A DNA stretch of 64,000 nt from DATMBF01 sp035559595 (GCA_035559595.1 DATMBF010000006.1:1-64000), one strand, 5' to 3'; shown: positions 35,683 to 44,640, counted from the first letter of the stretch. The notes: generated by a model not told the origin, from the sequence alone. Made by a program: numbers and translations.

Positions 35683-37128
35683 TCAATTGCTCTTGACTTC
35701 TTGTACATCCAGCTTAAAGGAGTACTTGTCGAAATAGATATTCGTCTCACCGTACTCCAGCTCTCCCCGTTGGAAATCCACATTGTCCGAACGAAATGAG
35801 CGCTTTGGCGGATTCAACGCTTGATTGTGATCGCTGTTCGCCGCCATCCGATATTGGTCGAGTCCGCCAAAATAGAAGTCCCGAATCTTTTTCCGTCGCT
35901 CCTCCGATCCCTTGAAGTACTGCATCGCAAACACACCCATGTACGGATCGGCGGGAATCCATCCGTACGGCGAAAGATAAATTTCCGTCCAGTCGTGTAT
36001 TGTTTTGCCGCCGGGGATCGTCAACCAGCCGGACTGCCACCTCGCCGGAATGCCATTGTAGCGGCAGAGTGTGATAAACAGCAGCGCGGCCTGACCGCAA
36101 TCGCCGTAACCCATCTGAGCACAATACTCGCTGATGTTTCTGATCGTCGAGTATTCAAGCGCGTAGCTGTATTTGATCGTCTCGCTGATCCAATCGTAGA
36201 ACCGCTTGGCCCTGACAAACGGGTTCGGCTCACCTCCTGCAAGTTGAGCCGAAAGGGTTTTGATGCGATCAGTAAAAACAACATGAGGTCCTTCTTTCGT
36301 GTATCGAACATATTCGGTGTCGTTCCGATGGTATGCCTTTACGCTCTCAGGCTTCACGTCGAAGAACACTCCGTATCCGGTGTACTCGTACTCAACCGAA
36401 AATACGGTTGGCTTTCCCTCTTCGGTTTTCTGTTCGAGATAGACGCTGCGGATCGGGGAAGCTTCACTATCGAGATTCTTGATGGGACTCGACGAACTGA
36501 TGACCCGGAAGTTTTTCTGATGCGGGAAAGATCGTGGAATAGGCAGCCAGGCGCGCACGTTCTCACGGGGCGGAACAGCATCGGCTTTGAGAGTGACGGT
36601 CATGGTGTTACGAAATGTTCGGGGAAGAACGAACGGCGTTGCACGCCTTCGGGCTTCGGCTGCTATCGTTTCGACGGCATGGAGCGTTGACCGCTCGAAT
36701 TCAGTATCATCCGGTGCATGTATGCGACGGGCGGAAAGCTCTGGATAACGAAAGAAGAGGTTACTGCGGCTGGACCCCATGAAGAAGAGCGTGCCGTCGA
36801 TGGTTCTGCTGTCGAATCGCCCTTCAGCAATCCATCGATCAAACTCTTGCTGCGTAAGCTCTTTGACAGACTCCGAAAGAATCTTGAACAGGCGTTCTTT
36901 CGATAACGGATAGTCCTTGCGAATCCGGTCGAGCCGGTCGAATTCAAACGCAAGTTGCTTTCGCTCACCAGAACCGATCGTCCCGTCGGCCAACGCTTTT
37001 TGAAGAAGAAGCTCGGCTTCTTTGAACTTCCCCTGAAGCTCAAGGGAATTGACCTGTTGAAGAAGATCGGACTGAGAAAACGACAACTGAAAGAGGAGAA
37101 AAGAGAGAAAAAGCCAACGTGAGGTCAT
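35683..37128 (-). CDS. Exported transglutaminase-like protein
   Basis: The 481-residue protein starts with a signal peptide (MTSRWLFLSFLLFQLSFSQS) and a helical region. A C-terminal transglutaminase-like domain follows with an intact catalytic triad: Cys in GYGDCGQAALLF (about residues 335-346), His in IHDWTEIYL, and Asp in WIPADPYMG. Such bacterial proteins are proteases or amidases acting outside the cytoplasm, but the substrate cannot be told. A putative AAGGA ribosome site stands eight bases before the ATG. It heads the operon that ends with the GMC oxidoreductase. Confidence 0.88.
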   Translation of the reverse strand: MTSRWLFLSFLLFQLSFSQSDLLQQVNSLELQGKFKEAELLLQKALADGTIGSGERKQLAFEFDRLDRIRKDYPLSKERLFKILSESVKELTQQEFDRWIAEGRFDSRTIDGTLFFMGSSRSNLFFRYPELSARRIHAPDDTEFERSTLHAVETIAAEARRRATPFVLPRTFRNTMTVTLKADAVPPRENVRAWLPIPRSFPHQKNFRVISSSSPIKNLDSEASPIRSVYLEQKTEEGKPTVFSVEYEYTGYGVFFDVKPESVKAYHRNDTEYVRYTKEGPHVVFTDRIKTLSAQLAGGEPNPFVRAKRFYDWISETIKYSYALEYSTIRNISEYCAQMGYGDCGQAALLFITLCRYNGIPARWQSGWLTIPGGKTIHDWTEIYLSPYGWIPADPYMGVFAMQYFKGSEERRKKIRDFYFGGLDQYRMAANSDHNQALNPPKRSFRSDNVDFQRGELEYGETNIYFDKYSFKLDVQEVKSN

Positions 37129-37220
37129 GATGCCATCCTTAGGGAGAAAAGTAATGAGAGGAAAACGAACGGCGTAACTTAAGGAAAGGGAATCGGAAGG
37201 TCAACGAGAAAACCGATGGG

Positions 37221-37748
37221 TCAACTTTTCGGTCCAGAATGGGCTGATCGCAAATCTGTCGTTCTCAAACTTCCCGCATCGAAGAATCTCCCCTTGTACT
37301 GGTCGAGTTCACGAGTCGTGATCTCAGCTTTCAGGAGAGGCCTCGTTTGCTGACCCATGAATGGATCGTCAACAAGCTCCGAGCAAACGCATTCGTATAG
37401 GTGAACAAACCGAAGATATGGGTCCATCCATTCCTCTTCGTGGATTGCGCTAAAGAAATCGTAGAGTTCCTGTTTAATGCGAAGCAGGACAGCAGGCGTT
37501 TGGAGAGCAATCTCTTTGAACTGTTCGCCGGCGATGATGATTGCCAGTCGCTTGGCCTGAGGATCGATTGTTACTTCTCGAACCATGGCAGAGAAGTCAT
37601 GGGGCGACCGTCGTGCTGAGTTGATTTTCCAGGAATCCGTAATATCCACTCGTTCACCGCGTCCGAGTTGTTCGAGCTCCAACTGCAGATGAGGAGATTT
37701 CGGCGGTGCACTCAGTATTTTCTTAAGAGCCTCCTGGTCGACTGTCAC
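37221..37748 (-). CDS. Hypothetical protein, coupled to a membrane protein
   Basis: This 175-residue protein has no signal peptide or membrane segment. It contains a mixed alpha/beta stretch (AKRLAIIIAGEQFKEIALQT) and a helical segment (LLRIKQELYDFFSAIHEEEW). I do not recognise a family. The GTG start overlaps the stop of the upstream membrane protein (GTGA), so the two are translated together and may form one unit. Normal codon use argues that it is a real gene. Confidence 0.65.
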   Translation of the reverse strand: MTVDQEALKKILSAPPKSPHLQLELEQLGRGERVDITDSWKINSARRSPHDFSAMVREVTIDPQAKRLAIIIAGEQFKEIALQTPAVLLRIKQELYDFFSAIHEEEWMDPYLRFVHLYECVCSELVDDPFMGQQTRPLLKAEITTRELDQYKGRFFDAGSLRTTDLRSAHSGPKS

Positions 37749-38290
37749 TCGCTTGTCTTCAGCAAAATATTTTCCACGTTTCTTTTCGTCGGTGCGAATC
37801 TCTGCATCGTGAAGTGTCTCTTGTGCATCTTCCGTAAGAACGGATCATCCTCGGCCTTCAGATGAAGCTCCTTCCCGGTTGTCTCACGATAGATTCGCCG
37901 AACTTCATGCTTGTCCAGTTCTTCGAAGATATTGACTCTTCTGAGGCGTAGATTCCTAAAGGCTAAGGCCTCTCTGATAAACGGCTTCATATGGGCAAAA
38001 TCGAGCACCTCCGGGTTGTCAACCACATATTTCCACACTGCGCTGATAACAATTGCGAGACCAGCGATTTTGTACGCTGCAGCCTCGTTGGGGTTGGTCA
38101 AGAGATCTGCGATCGGATCGGCAACGCCGACGACAATCCCGGCGAAGGAGAGAAGCACCCCCCACGCCAGCAGACCGGTCACCGGCCTCGACCAAGCCGG
38201 AAGTGCACTTTTGCTCCATGCGCGATAGAACGTCTTGAGGGCGTAATAGCATAGTCCGAAAAGAATTGCCGATGTCGTTAAAGTTGCCAC
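37745..38290 (-). CDS. Hypothetical two- to three-helix membrane protein
   Basis: The 181-residue protein has hydrophobic helices at about residues 4-20, 36-56 and 72-87 and a long charged cytoplasmic tail (RRIYRETTGKELHLKAEDDPFLRKM). No known family is recognised. The start is a GTG. It lies directly downstream of a decayed phosphatase gene fragment and is coupled to the hypothetical gene at 37221. Confidence 0.65.
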   Translation of the reverse strand: MATLTTSAILFGLCYYALKTFYRAWSKSALPAWSRPVTGLLAWGVLLSFAGIVVGVADPIADLLTNPNEAAAYKIAGLAIVISAVWKYVVDNPEVLDFAHMKPFIREALAFRNLRLRRVNIFEELDKHEVRRIYRETTGKELHLKAEDDPFLRKMHKRHFTMQRFAPTKRNVENILLKTSE

Positions 38291-38305
38291 GGAGGTCTCT
38301 CAAAT

Positions 38306-38324
38306 GTCCGATTGAGAATCGGAC
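38306..38324 (-). terminator. Possible terminator between phosphatase remnant and membrane protein
   Basis: GTCCGAT pairs with ATCGGAC around a five-base loop. On the minus strand it is followed by ATTTGAGAG, a weak T stretch. It lies just after the stop of the SpoIIE-like remnant. Confidence 0.35.
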
Positions 38325-38325
38325 T

Positions 38326-38500
38326 CTACAATATTTTCACCACGACCATCGTCATATCATCCGTCTCTCCCTGAGTTCCCACAAATGCCTGAACATCCGC
38401 CGCGATCCGGTCATGGATCCGCTCTGCTGGCAGCATCACTACCTACGTCAACACACGTTCCGGTCTCTCAGACCAATACGCTGGGAGGAGGTATATTGAA
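38326..38500 (-). pseudogene. C-terminal remnant of a SpoIIE-type protein phosphatase (copy 1)
   Basis: Reading the minus strand towards a TAG at 38326 gives LPAERIHDRIAADVQAFVG followed by TDDMTMVVVKIL, the characteristic end of PP2C/SpoIIE (RsbU-type) phosphatases. Upstream in the same frame YWSERPERVL resembles the preceding helix, but an in-frame stop lies between the two. Everything N-terminal to this is gone, replaced by the end of the CPBP protease gene. It cannot make a working phosphatase. Confidence 0.75.
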
Positions 38501-38523
38501 TGCCGATTGTGTTCGAATTGATC

Positions 38524-41500
38524 CTACATCCACGTGGGCCTGCTTAGCCTCCTTTGCAACCACCACACTACGAGGATTGTTACCACGATACCAATGCTTA
38601 CGTTGAGAAGCACAGAAGGATACGCTTGAAGGAAGCCCTGCCTCAGAAGACTGAGAACCGATGTTGTCGCAACGGCAATCGGAACGATCGTCGTATTGAC
38701 CCGCAGAACAATGACGTATGCGCCAAGCAGCAGGCCGCCAATCACCAACCCCGAAACAAGCCAGATCGGAATCGTTTCGATGGAACGGGAGCCCATCAAC
38801 ACGATCCCGTACAAAACAAGAACCGACCCGAACACTGCCTTGCGACGGGTCCAGCTTGAGGTAAAGCGATCGACAATGAGAAACACGAACGACAGAACAA
38901 CGGTCTGCGTAATGACACGGCTAACACCATCCAAACTGACATCGAGGAGGGGAACATACGTAGTCAGAGATTCGTAGTCAGGCCAGAGTGGAGAAGAGGA
39001 GGGTGTCATCACACCCATGACCGCTGCCAATCCCGAAAAGATTGCTCCCAACGAAATTCCCCACGACCAAGGGACGGCGAGAGGAAGTCCAACCTGATTC
39101 TCTTTCCATCGGTGGATTAATCCTGCGCCGAGTCCAATCGCTGCGCTCACGACAATGGTCACAACGCCGATGGATGCGAGGATCATCGTAAGCTGAGTGC
39201 CGTATGGTTGGGCGGTTGAAAACATGCTTATGATTCCGGGAAGCTGATTGAGAGAACTCGCTACGCTGAGGATGAACATCCCACCTGCAACCCAGAAGAA
39301 CGTCCCTGCGGCGAATCGCTTCTTGCTCCAGAAAACGATCCCGACAATCATCGCCGCAAAAACAAGGAGAGCATTAACAACGGACATGACCGTTGTGAGA
39401 GTTCTTGGCAGACTCCGCTCATCCCGCTCCTTGCGTGCCCACTCTTCTGGCACATGCACAAACTTGTGCGCGTCGACCACCTTGTCACCAGCGATTTGCA
39501 CGGCAATTCTTGCCTCGCCATCGAGTGGAAGCCGATAATTGATGGTATCGGCAAACGTGAACACCCAATCCGTCCTTTCCTTCAACTTCGAAGGCGATGC
39601 CGAAACCTCTTTCAGCGTTGCTCCATCGATTCCGAAAAGACCTTTCAGCGTAAGATGGGCAAGAATCCGCGCATCCTGCTCGCCGATCGTGGCGCCGGGC
39701 CTTCCTTCCGGCAACTGATGTTTGAAGCGAAAGACCCCTTCGTTATCGATATGCACGATGTACTCCTCAGCACGTTCTGCCACATCTCCTTCGAACGTCA
39801 CGAATCGAACCCGCCAATGCGGTCGGCCCAGAAAATTACCAAGCAACGAACGATACTGCTCCTGCCCCGCTTCCCGCCAGATGAAGCGGTCTTGCTGATC
39901 GGGACTTCCATGAATGGTGGCCAGAACCTTCCACGACTCCGGCAATTCGATGCCTCGTTTTTTCAATTCCTGTTTCGCCGTTTCCTCAGCTTGAGATCGG
40001 GAAACATTCAGCGGCGGCACATCCGGTTCAAATTTCGTAAGTCCGATCCACAGCGCAAGTCCGACAAACCCGGCGATCGGCACGTAGCGCAAAAGCGACG
40101 GATGCACTTGGGGTGCAGCCACTTTTTCCTCTGCAGGAGCTGCTTCGACGAGGGGAGGCGGCGTCCACGATCGATTCAGGGCGGACTCGGGAATTTCGCT
40201 CCACTGCTTCATCCGCACTCTCGACCACAACACAATCCAGAGAGGCAACAATGTGAGCACAATAACCATCGTCCGATCAATCCAGATTCCCGGCGTAGCA
40301 GAAACAAACAGCGGCAATGCAAACCAAACGACATCAAATGCGAAATGCAGAACAACGGCCGGAAGAAGCCCGAAGACAAGGTAGATCCCCCCGAACATGA
40401 GGGACGGGATGATAAGCTCAACAACGCGGGCGTACGCGGGTTGGTTGGCGTAGCCCGCGTGCCCGCCACCGAAGATGATCGCCTGGAGAATCATCATTCC
40501 GGCAATCCACCATTTGCGTCCGCCAAAACGATCGCCAAGCAGAGCAGCACCTGCAAGCGGAACCGCGCGAAAGAGACTCTCCTCCCAGAATCCCGCCTGC
40601 GCCGAAACGGCAACCGAAGTGAGCCAGGGGAAGTATGTGGCAAGAACATCAGGATGGAAAAGGATATCGGAAGGTGTCCACCAACCGAGAGTTTTGGTGG
40701 TGATGAAATACAGAGCGACTTCATACGCAAAGAAGATCGCAACAAGAAGATAGCCGGCAATCGTTCTTCCGAGAACGGCTTTTGAGCTTGCGACTTCAGG
40801 CGACCAGAGTTTCCATTGCTGAAGATGATGAGGAAATGCTTTCCTCGAAAGGCTCTCCGCCGCCATAAACGAAATGGTAAAGAGGATGCTGAAGAGGATG
40901 AAGCTGACAATCTGAAAGGTAATCTGCTGAACCACAAAACTTTGCAGGGAAACGGCGGTGTCGTAATCCATCCACATGAGCGGCCATTGATTAAGCCCTG
41001 CAAGCAGTTGAAGAAACGCGATCGTGACTCCCCAGAGCAACGGCGTGCGCCAAAGAACCCACCTTTGCCGCAACAAAAAGAACAGACCAATACCGCAACC
41101 GGCAACGACATACAAAAGTCCAGACGCCACGCTGCTCGAAACGCCGATGAGATTGTTTGCCGACCGCATCTCTTCGTAGCGACGGTTGAACGCCTCTGGC
41201 ACCTTCACAAAGTGTGTCAGTTCCGTTAACCTATCGCCTCCTACGGCAAGCCGAAGCCGGTAGAACCCTTCTCCAATCTTGACGTCCGGCCGTTCATAAA
41301 CAAAAGTGTGATCGATTCTCCCCCCGGGGCGGACTTCTTGAGACTTCTCGACAAGTTGATATCGGACGAGGTCGATCCCCCATGTTTCCGTTGCTGTCTT
41401 TGTGGCAATCGCAAGTGCTGCATCCGGCGTCAATGCAGCGCCCGGATCGTTCTCCGGCAGCTTAATGACGAAACCATAAGGGTCCCCATCCGGCTTGAAG

Positions 41501-41853
41501 CGGATCTGCGCCTCACGCTTTTCCCCCTCTTTGTAATGCCGCACGCGCCAGGTGAAGGGCATGTACAATCCATCTCGCATCATCCTCTCAAAGGCTTCGG
41601 TTCCTCCTGCCTCCAGTTCCACAAAAACCTGAACCTCCTGATCTCCGCCGAACGACGCCGCCTGCTTGTACCCTTCCGGACCAAAATCGTGAGTCTCCGC
41701 CAACTCCTTCGCTTTCGAAAGCGCACTCGCCCGATCCATGGTAATATCGAGCGTAACAATGGGGAAAGCCTTTGAGAAGTAAGAATAGGAAAAAATGACA
41801 CCTCCAACGGATGCAAGTACAAGAATGATCCAGAAAACGGGTTTGCGCGTCAT
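38524..41853 (-). CDS. CPBP (Abi/CAAX-type) intramembrane protease with duplicated halves
   Basis: The 1109-residue polytopic membrane protein starts at an ATG with GGAGG five bases upstream. The N-terminal half has a single helix, an extracytoplasmic domain (about residues 35-210) and a membrane block. That block carries the CPBP protease motifs: FWEESLFRAVPL (EExxxR), IFGGGHAGY and HFAFDVVW, so the glutamates and histidines are intact. From about residue 620 the layout repeats: another extracytoplasmic domain and membrane block, with LTHFVKVPEAF in half one aligning to AHKFVHVPEEW in half two. The second half lacks the catalytic motifs. The extracytoplasmic parts look PepSY-like. The substrate is unknown. 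Confidence 0.82.
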   Translation of the reverse strand: MTRKPVFWIILVLASVGGVIFSYSYFSKAFPIVTLDITMDRASALSKAKELAETHDFGPEGYKQAASFGGDQEVQVFVELEAGGTEAFERMMRDGLYMPFTWRVRHYKEGEKREAQIRFKPDGDPYGFVIKLPENDPGAALTPDAALAIATKTATETWGIDLVRYQLVEKSQEVRPGGRIDHTFVYERPDVKIGEGFYRLRLAVGGDRLTELTHFVKVPEAFNRRYEEMRSANNLIGVSSSVASGLLYVVAGCGIGLFFLLRQRWVLWRTPLLWGVTIAFLQLLAGLNQWPLMWMDYDTAVSLQSFVVQQITFQIVSFILFSILFTISFMAAESLSRKAFPHHLQQWKLWSPEVASSKAVLGRTIAGYLLVAIFFAYEVALYFITTKTLGWWTPSDILFHPDVLATYFPWLTSVAVSAQAGFWEESLFRAVPLAGAALLGDRFGGRKWWIAGMMILQAIIFGGGHAGYANQPAYARVVELIIPSLMFGGIYLVFGLLPAVVLHFAFDVVWFALPLFVSATPGIWIDRTMVIVLTLLPLWIVLWSRVRMKQWSEIPESALNRSWTPPPLVEAAPAEEKVAAPQVHPSLLRYVPIAGFVGLALWIGLTKFEPDVPPLNVSRSQAEETAKQELKKRGIELPESWKVLATIHGSPDQQDRFIWREAGQEQYRSLLGNFLGRPHWRVRFVTFEGDVAERAEEYIVHIDNEGVFRFKHQLPEGRPGATIGEQDARILAHLTLKGLFGIDGATLKEVSASPSKLKERTDWVFTFADTINYRLPLDGEARIAVQIAGDKVVDAHKFVHVPEEWARKERDERSLPRTLTTVMSVVNALLVFAAMIVGIVFWSKKRFAAGTFFWVAGGMFILSVASSLNQLPGIISMFSTAQPYGTQLTMILASIGVVTIVVSAAIGLGAGLIHRWKENQVGLPLAVPWSWGISLGAIFSGLAAVMGVMTPSSSPLWPDYESLTTYVPLLDVSLDGVSRVITQTVVLSFVFLIVDRFTSSWTRRKAVFGSVLVLYGIVLMGSRSIETIPIWLVSGLVIGGLLLGAYVIVLRVNTTIVPIAVATTSVLSLLRQGFLQAYPSVLLNVSIGIVVTILVVWWLQRRLSRPTWM

Positions 41854-41874
41854 GAAGCCTCCACGGGAATGAGG

Positions 41875-42172
41875 TTACGTCAGTTTTGCAACAACGAGCG
41901 TTAGGTCGTCATGTTGGGGTGTTTGGCCGGTGAATTGCCGAATATCCTCGATGATCCGGTCGCGCAGATGTTGTGCAGAAGAATTTGCATGCGATGAGAC
42001 CAGGGCTTTCAATCGTTCAAGTCCGTATTCTTCCTCACTCGAATTCCTCGCCTCGGTGACTCCATCGGTCATCAACGAGAATATCTCCAGCGGCCAGTTG
42101 TTCCCGGCGTTCGTCGTAGGTGAGCTTTGATTGAACACCGAGCGGCAAGCGCACGGCCGGCGGTGAGAATTG
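41875..42172 (-). pseudogene. C-terminal remnant of a SpoIIE-type protein phosphatase (copy 2)
   Basis: The minus strand reads VRLPLGVQSKLTYDERREQL AAGDIL in one frame. After a one-base insertion near 42091 it continues LMTDGVTEARNSSEEEYGLERL to HDDLTLVVAKLT and a TAA at 41875. Together these are the final third of a PP2C/SpoIIE phosphatase. The N-terminal domains are absent, and an in-frame stop and a terminator lie upstream. It is a truncated, frameshifted second copy of the family found at 38326. Confidence 0.8.
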
Positions 42173-42206
42173 TTTCACGTCTCGTTAGCCTTCGGTTGCG
42201 AGCTAA

Positions 42207-42240
42207 CAAAAAAGCCAGTTCGACTTGATCGAAACTGGCT
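42207..42240 (-). terminator. Intrinsic terminator after the STAS gene
   Basis: On the minus strand AGCCAGTT pairs with AACTGGCT, with an additional CGA/TCG pairing inside, and is followed immediately by a TTTTTT run at 42212-42207. It terminates the leftward STAS transcript before the phosphatase remnant. Confidence 0.85.
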
Positions 42241-42286
42241 GAGGATAACGAAGAAATGGATGGGATTCCAAGCGTGGAGATCCGTC

Positions 42287-42625
42287 TTACTTAAAGCTCG
42301 CTATTGCCCGATCCACGGTTTCATACGTTTTAAAGACTTTGATGAGTTGGGTGATCATGAAGAGGCTTTCAACCTTCTCGGTCACGTTCGCGAGTCTCAT
42401 ATCTCCCCCTTTATTCTTCACCGATGTCATGGCGGCAATCAGTGTTCCAAGTCCTGAGCTGTTAATCCATTTCACTTTGCCGAGATCGAGAACGATCTTT
42501 TTGACATCATCCTGAAGTAAGCTGTAAATCTTGTCGCGAACTTCGGTTGTGTCGGGCTCGCCCATGAGGTTCCCCTTGAGGCTGAGCACCGCAACATCAC
42601 CCGTCATCTTCTCTTTGATGGTCAT
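42287..42625 (-). CDS. STAS-domain anti-sigma factor antagonist
   Basis: The protein has 112 residues from the ATG at 42625, chosen because GGGAGGT lies five bases upstream. It is a single STAS domain with VAVLSLKGNLMGEPD, VLDLGKVKWINSSGLGTL and ITQLIKVFKTY. The serine in INSSGLG is the position phosphorylated in SpoIIAA/RsbV-type proteins. Such antagonists are reset by SpoIIE/RsbU phosphatases. Here the neighbouring phosphatase genes are decayed, so another phosphatase must act on it or the pathway is partly lost. The gene ends at its own terminator. Confidence 0.93.
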   Translation of the reverse strand: MTIKEKMTGDVAVLSLKGNLMGEPDTTEVRDKIYSLLQDDVKKIVLDLGKVKWINSSGLGTLIAAMTSVKNKGGDMRLANVTEKVESLFMITQLIKVFKTYETVDRAIASFK

Positions 42626-42730
42626 GGTTACCTCCCTCGCGGAAATCGGGATATGCAATGATTCACATGAACCGGGGCTTGAAGAAACGCCTCAATGATA
42701 CGAAGTTTCTCAAGAATTGTCAATTGCCGA

Positions 42731-43963
42731 TCAGAACCGACTGATATCTCTTCCAAACACCAATGTCTTGAACCAATCGAATACCACGAGAATCTTGTTC
42801 TTCCAACTGACAAGTCTTGTCAAATAGGCTGACCGCCAGAAGAGCCAAGTGAGAAATCCCTTTCCCTTGAATGCCGTCAAGTCTGCAAGCGCCTTGCCGC
42901 TCCCAACGTACGCCAGCATGCCGTAGTGACGATACTTGAATGGCTTGAGCTTCTTCCCACGAGCGCGGTGATTAAGCGACTTGCCAAGGTATGCTCCCTC
43001 TTGCTGGGCCACCTGTGCCGTGGCAGGAAGCGACTTTCCCCGGATCGTTGCACAGTCTCCAAGGGCGTAGATCCCCTCGGCTCCCTTGACCTGAAAGTAC
43101 TCATCCGTCACCAGCCGCGACGACTCATCTTTCTCCAAAGGGAGGGATCGCACAAGCTCCGTTGGACCAACGCCCGTTGACCACACTACAAGCCCATACG
43201 GAATTTGACTCCCATCAGCAAGATGGATCGTCGTTGGCTCAACCTTGACAACGGGAGAACCCGTACGCACCTCAATCCGCTGGCGCTGAAACAACTTCAT
43301 GGTGTACCGGCTTAATTCTTCGTCGAAGGTGTTGAGGATTTGCTTCGTAGCCTCAAGCAACGTAATGCGAACAGAAGGAACGAGCTTCGGGTAGGCCTTG
43401 CGCAGGTCTTCCATCAAAAAGTCGTGCAGCTCGGCCGCGAATTCCACCCCCGTCGGTCCACCTCCGACGACGACAAAATGAAGCAGCCTCCTCTGCTCAT
43501 CCTCGGACAGAGAAGGATGGCTCGCACGCTCGAAGCATTCGATAATACGTTGACGAATCCGACGCGCATCGCCGACTTCTTTGAGAAAATGCGCATGCTC
43601 CCTGACCCCGGGAACACCGTAGGTGTTATTTTCAGCCCCAATGGCAATTACAAGGAGATCGTACGAAAGGTTGAATGGTGTTTCATCGAGTGCGCTCCGA
43701 CAGGTGACCGTCTTGGATTGAGGATCGATCGTCGTTGCAAAAGCCTGGTAGAACTCCAGCTGGCGTCGTGCCGAACGGATCGGTTCAATGATACTGCGAA
43801 ACTCAATCGTGCCGACGGTCGTGCTGGGAAGAAGCGGCGTGAAGATGAAGTGATTCCGCGGACTGATAACAACAACCCGATAGAGCTCTGGATCGATGGT
43901 TCTGAGCAGGCTGAAGCCGGCGAATCCGGTCCCAAGGACGAGGAGGGTGGGTCTTTCCTTCAT
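42731..43963 (-). CDS. ndh: Type II NADH dehydrogenase-like FAD oxidoreductase
   Basis: The flavoprotein (about 410 residues) matches NDH-2, a peripheral membrane enzyme that passes electrons from NADH to quinone without pumping protons. It has two dinucleotide-binding loops, VLGTGFAGFSL near the N-terminus and VVGGGPTGVEFAAEL (about residues 164-178). IYALGDCA for FAD and a C-terminal amphipathic tail (KGFLTWLFWRSAYLTRLVSWKN, in parts) also fit. The ATG at 43963 overlaps the stop of the barrel protein gene by four bases (ATGA). Confidence 0.9.
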   Translation of the reverse strand: MKERPTLLVLGTGFAGFSLLRTIDPELYRVVVISPRNHFIFTPLLPSTTVGTIEFRSIIEPIRSARRQLEFYQAFATTIDPQSKTVTCRSALDETPFNLSYDLLVIAIGAENNTYGVPGVREHAHFLKEVGDARRIRQRIIECFERASHPSLSEDEQRRLLHFVVVGGGPTGVEFAAELHDFLMEDLRKAYPKLVPSVRITLLEATKQILNTFDEELSRYTMKLFQRQRIEVRTGSPVVKVEPTTIHLADGSQIPYGLVVWSTGVGPTELVRSLPLEKDESSRLVTDEYFQVKGAEGIYALGDCATIRGKSLPATAQVAQQEGAYLGKSLNHRARGKKLKPFKYRHYGMLAYVGSGKALADLTAFKGKGFLTWLFWRSAYLTRLVSWKNKILVVFDWFKTLVFGRDISRF

Positions 43964-44640
43964 GACGAAAATTGCCACGCAATACCGATATAGGGGGTGA
44001 TGTTTTGCATTCCGTGTTCGATTTGATCCCGAAAGAGTACCCCTCCCCGACCTTTATAGTACCGCAATCGGTACTCAAATCTGACTACAAGAGAAAGCTC
44101 CTCATTGAGTGACACAATGGCTCCCAGACTTCCAAAGAATGCAACACTTGGCAGAAGATCGAACGACCCCGTCGTATCGCCGTTAGCAGAGGCGAGGTCC
44201 CTCCGCGCGTCATCATCTCTGAATCCGGTGAGCGCCCACCCTGCCTCTCCGGTCAATGATTTCCATTGAACGCGCACCATTGGACCGAACCAGAACTCAC
44301 GATAGTTCCCTCCGATCTTGTCCTTCGTTACAGTCTTGCCGGTGGCTGGATCAAATCCGCTGAAGCGGGCAGCGTGGCGATTCCCTCTGTCGAATTGAGC
44401 AAACGCGCCCACATGAATGACCTCCCAAAGGCGATAACTTCCAATTGCAAGAATCCCAAACTCCGTTTCGTTCACGAGCCGTTCGCCACGCGGATCACCG
44501 ACTTCCGCCTTCACCTGTTGCTGAAATGCACTGTACGTAATCCCTGCCTCGATATTCCACCGCAGCGAATCTTGAGCCTGTACGAAAACCATGGGCAAGA
44601 ACAGCAGAACAAGGGCTTCAGCATGTCGAGCGTTTATCAT
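43960..44640 (-). CDS. Predicted outer-membrane beta-barrel protein
   Basis: The protein has 226 residues from the ATG at 44640, which has GGAGGAG just upstream and opens with a signal peptide (ARHAEALVLLFLPMVFVQAQ). Alternating amphipathic strands (WNIEAGITYSAF, FGILAIGSYRLWEVIHVGAF, LVVRFEYRLRYYKG) and a C-terminal ITPYIGIAWQFSS suggest an eight-stranded-type barrel. The specific function is unknown. It is translationally coupled to the NADH dehydrogenase gene downstream. Confidence 0.72.
   Translation of the reverse strand: MINARHAEALVLLFLPMVFVQAQDSLRWNIEAGITYSAFQQQVKAEVGDPRGERLVNETEFGILAIGSYRLWEVIHVGAFAQFDRGNRHAARFSGFDPATGKTVTKDKIGGNYREFWFGPMVRVQWKSLTGEAGWALTGFRDDDARRDLASANGDTTGSFDLLPSVAFFGSLGAIVSLNEELSLVVRFEYRLRYYKGRGGVLFRDQIEHGMQNITPYIGIAWQFSS

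Noticed and set aside
39454..40785. 443-codon plus-strand frame
   Set aside because: It is wholly antisense to the CPBP protease, has an Arg/Asn/Lys-rich composition and no domain.
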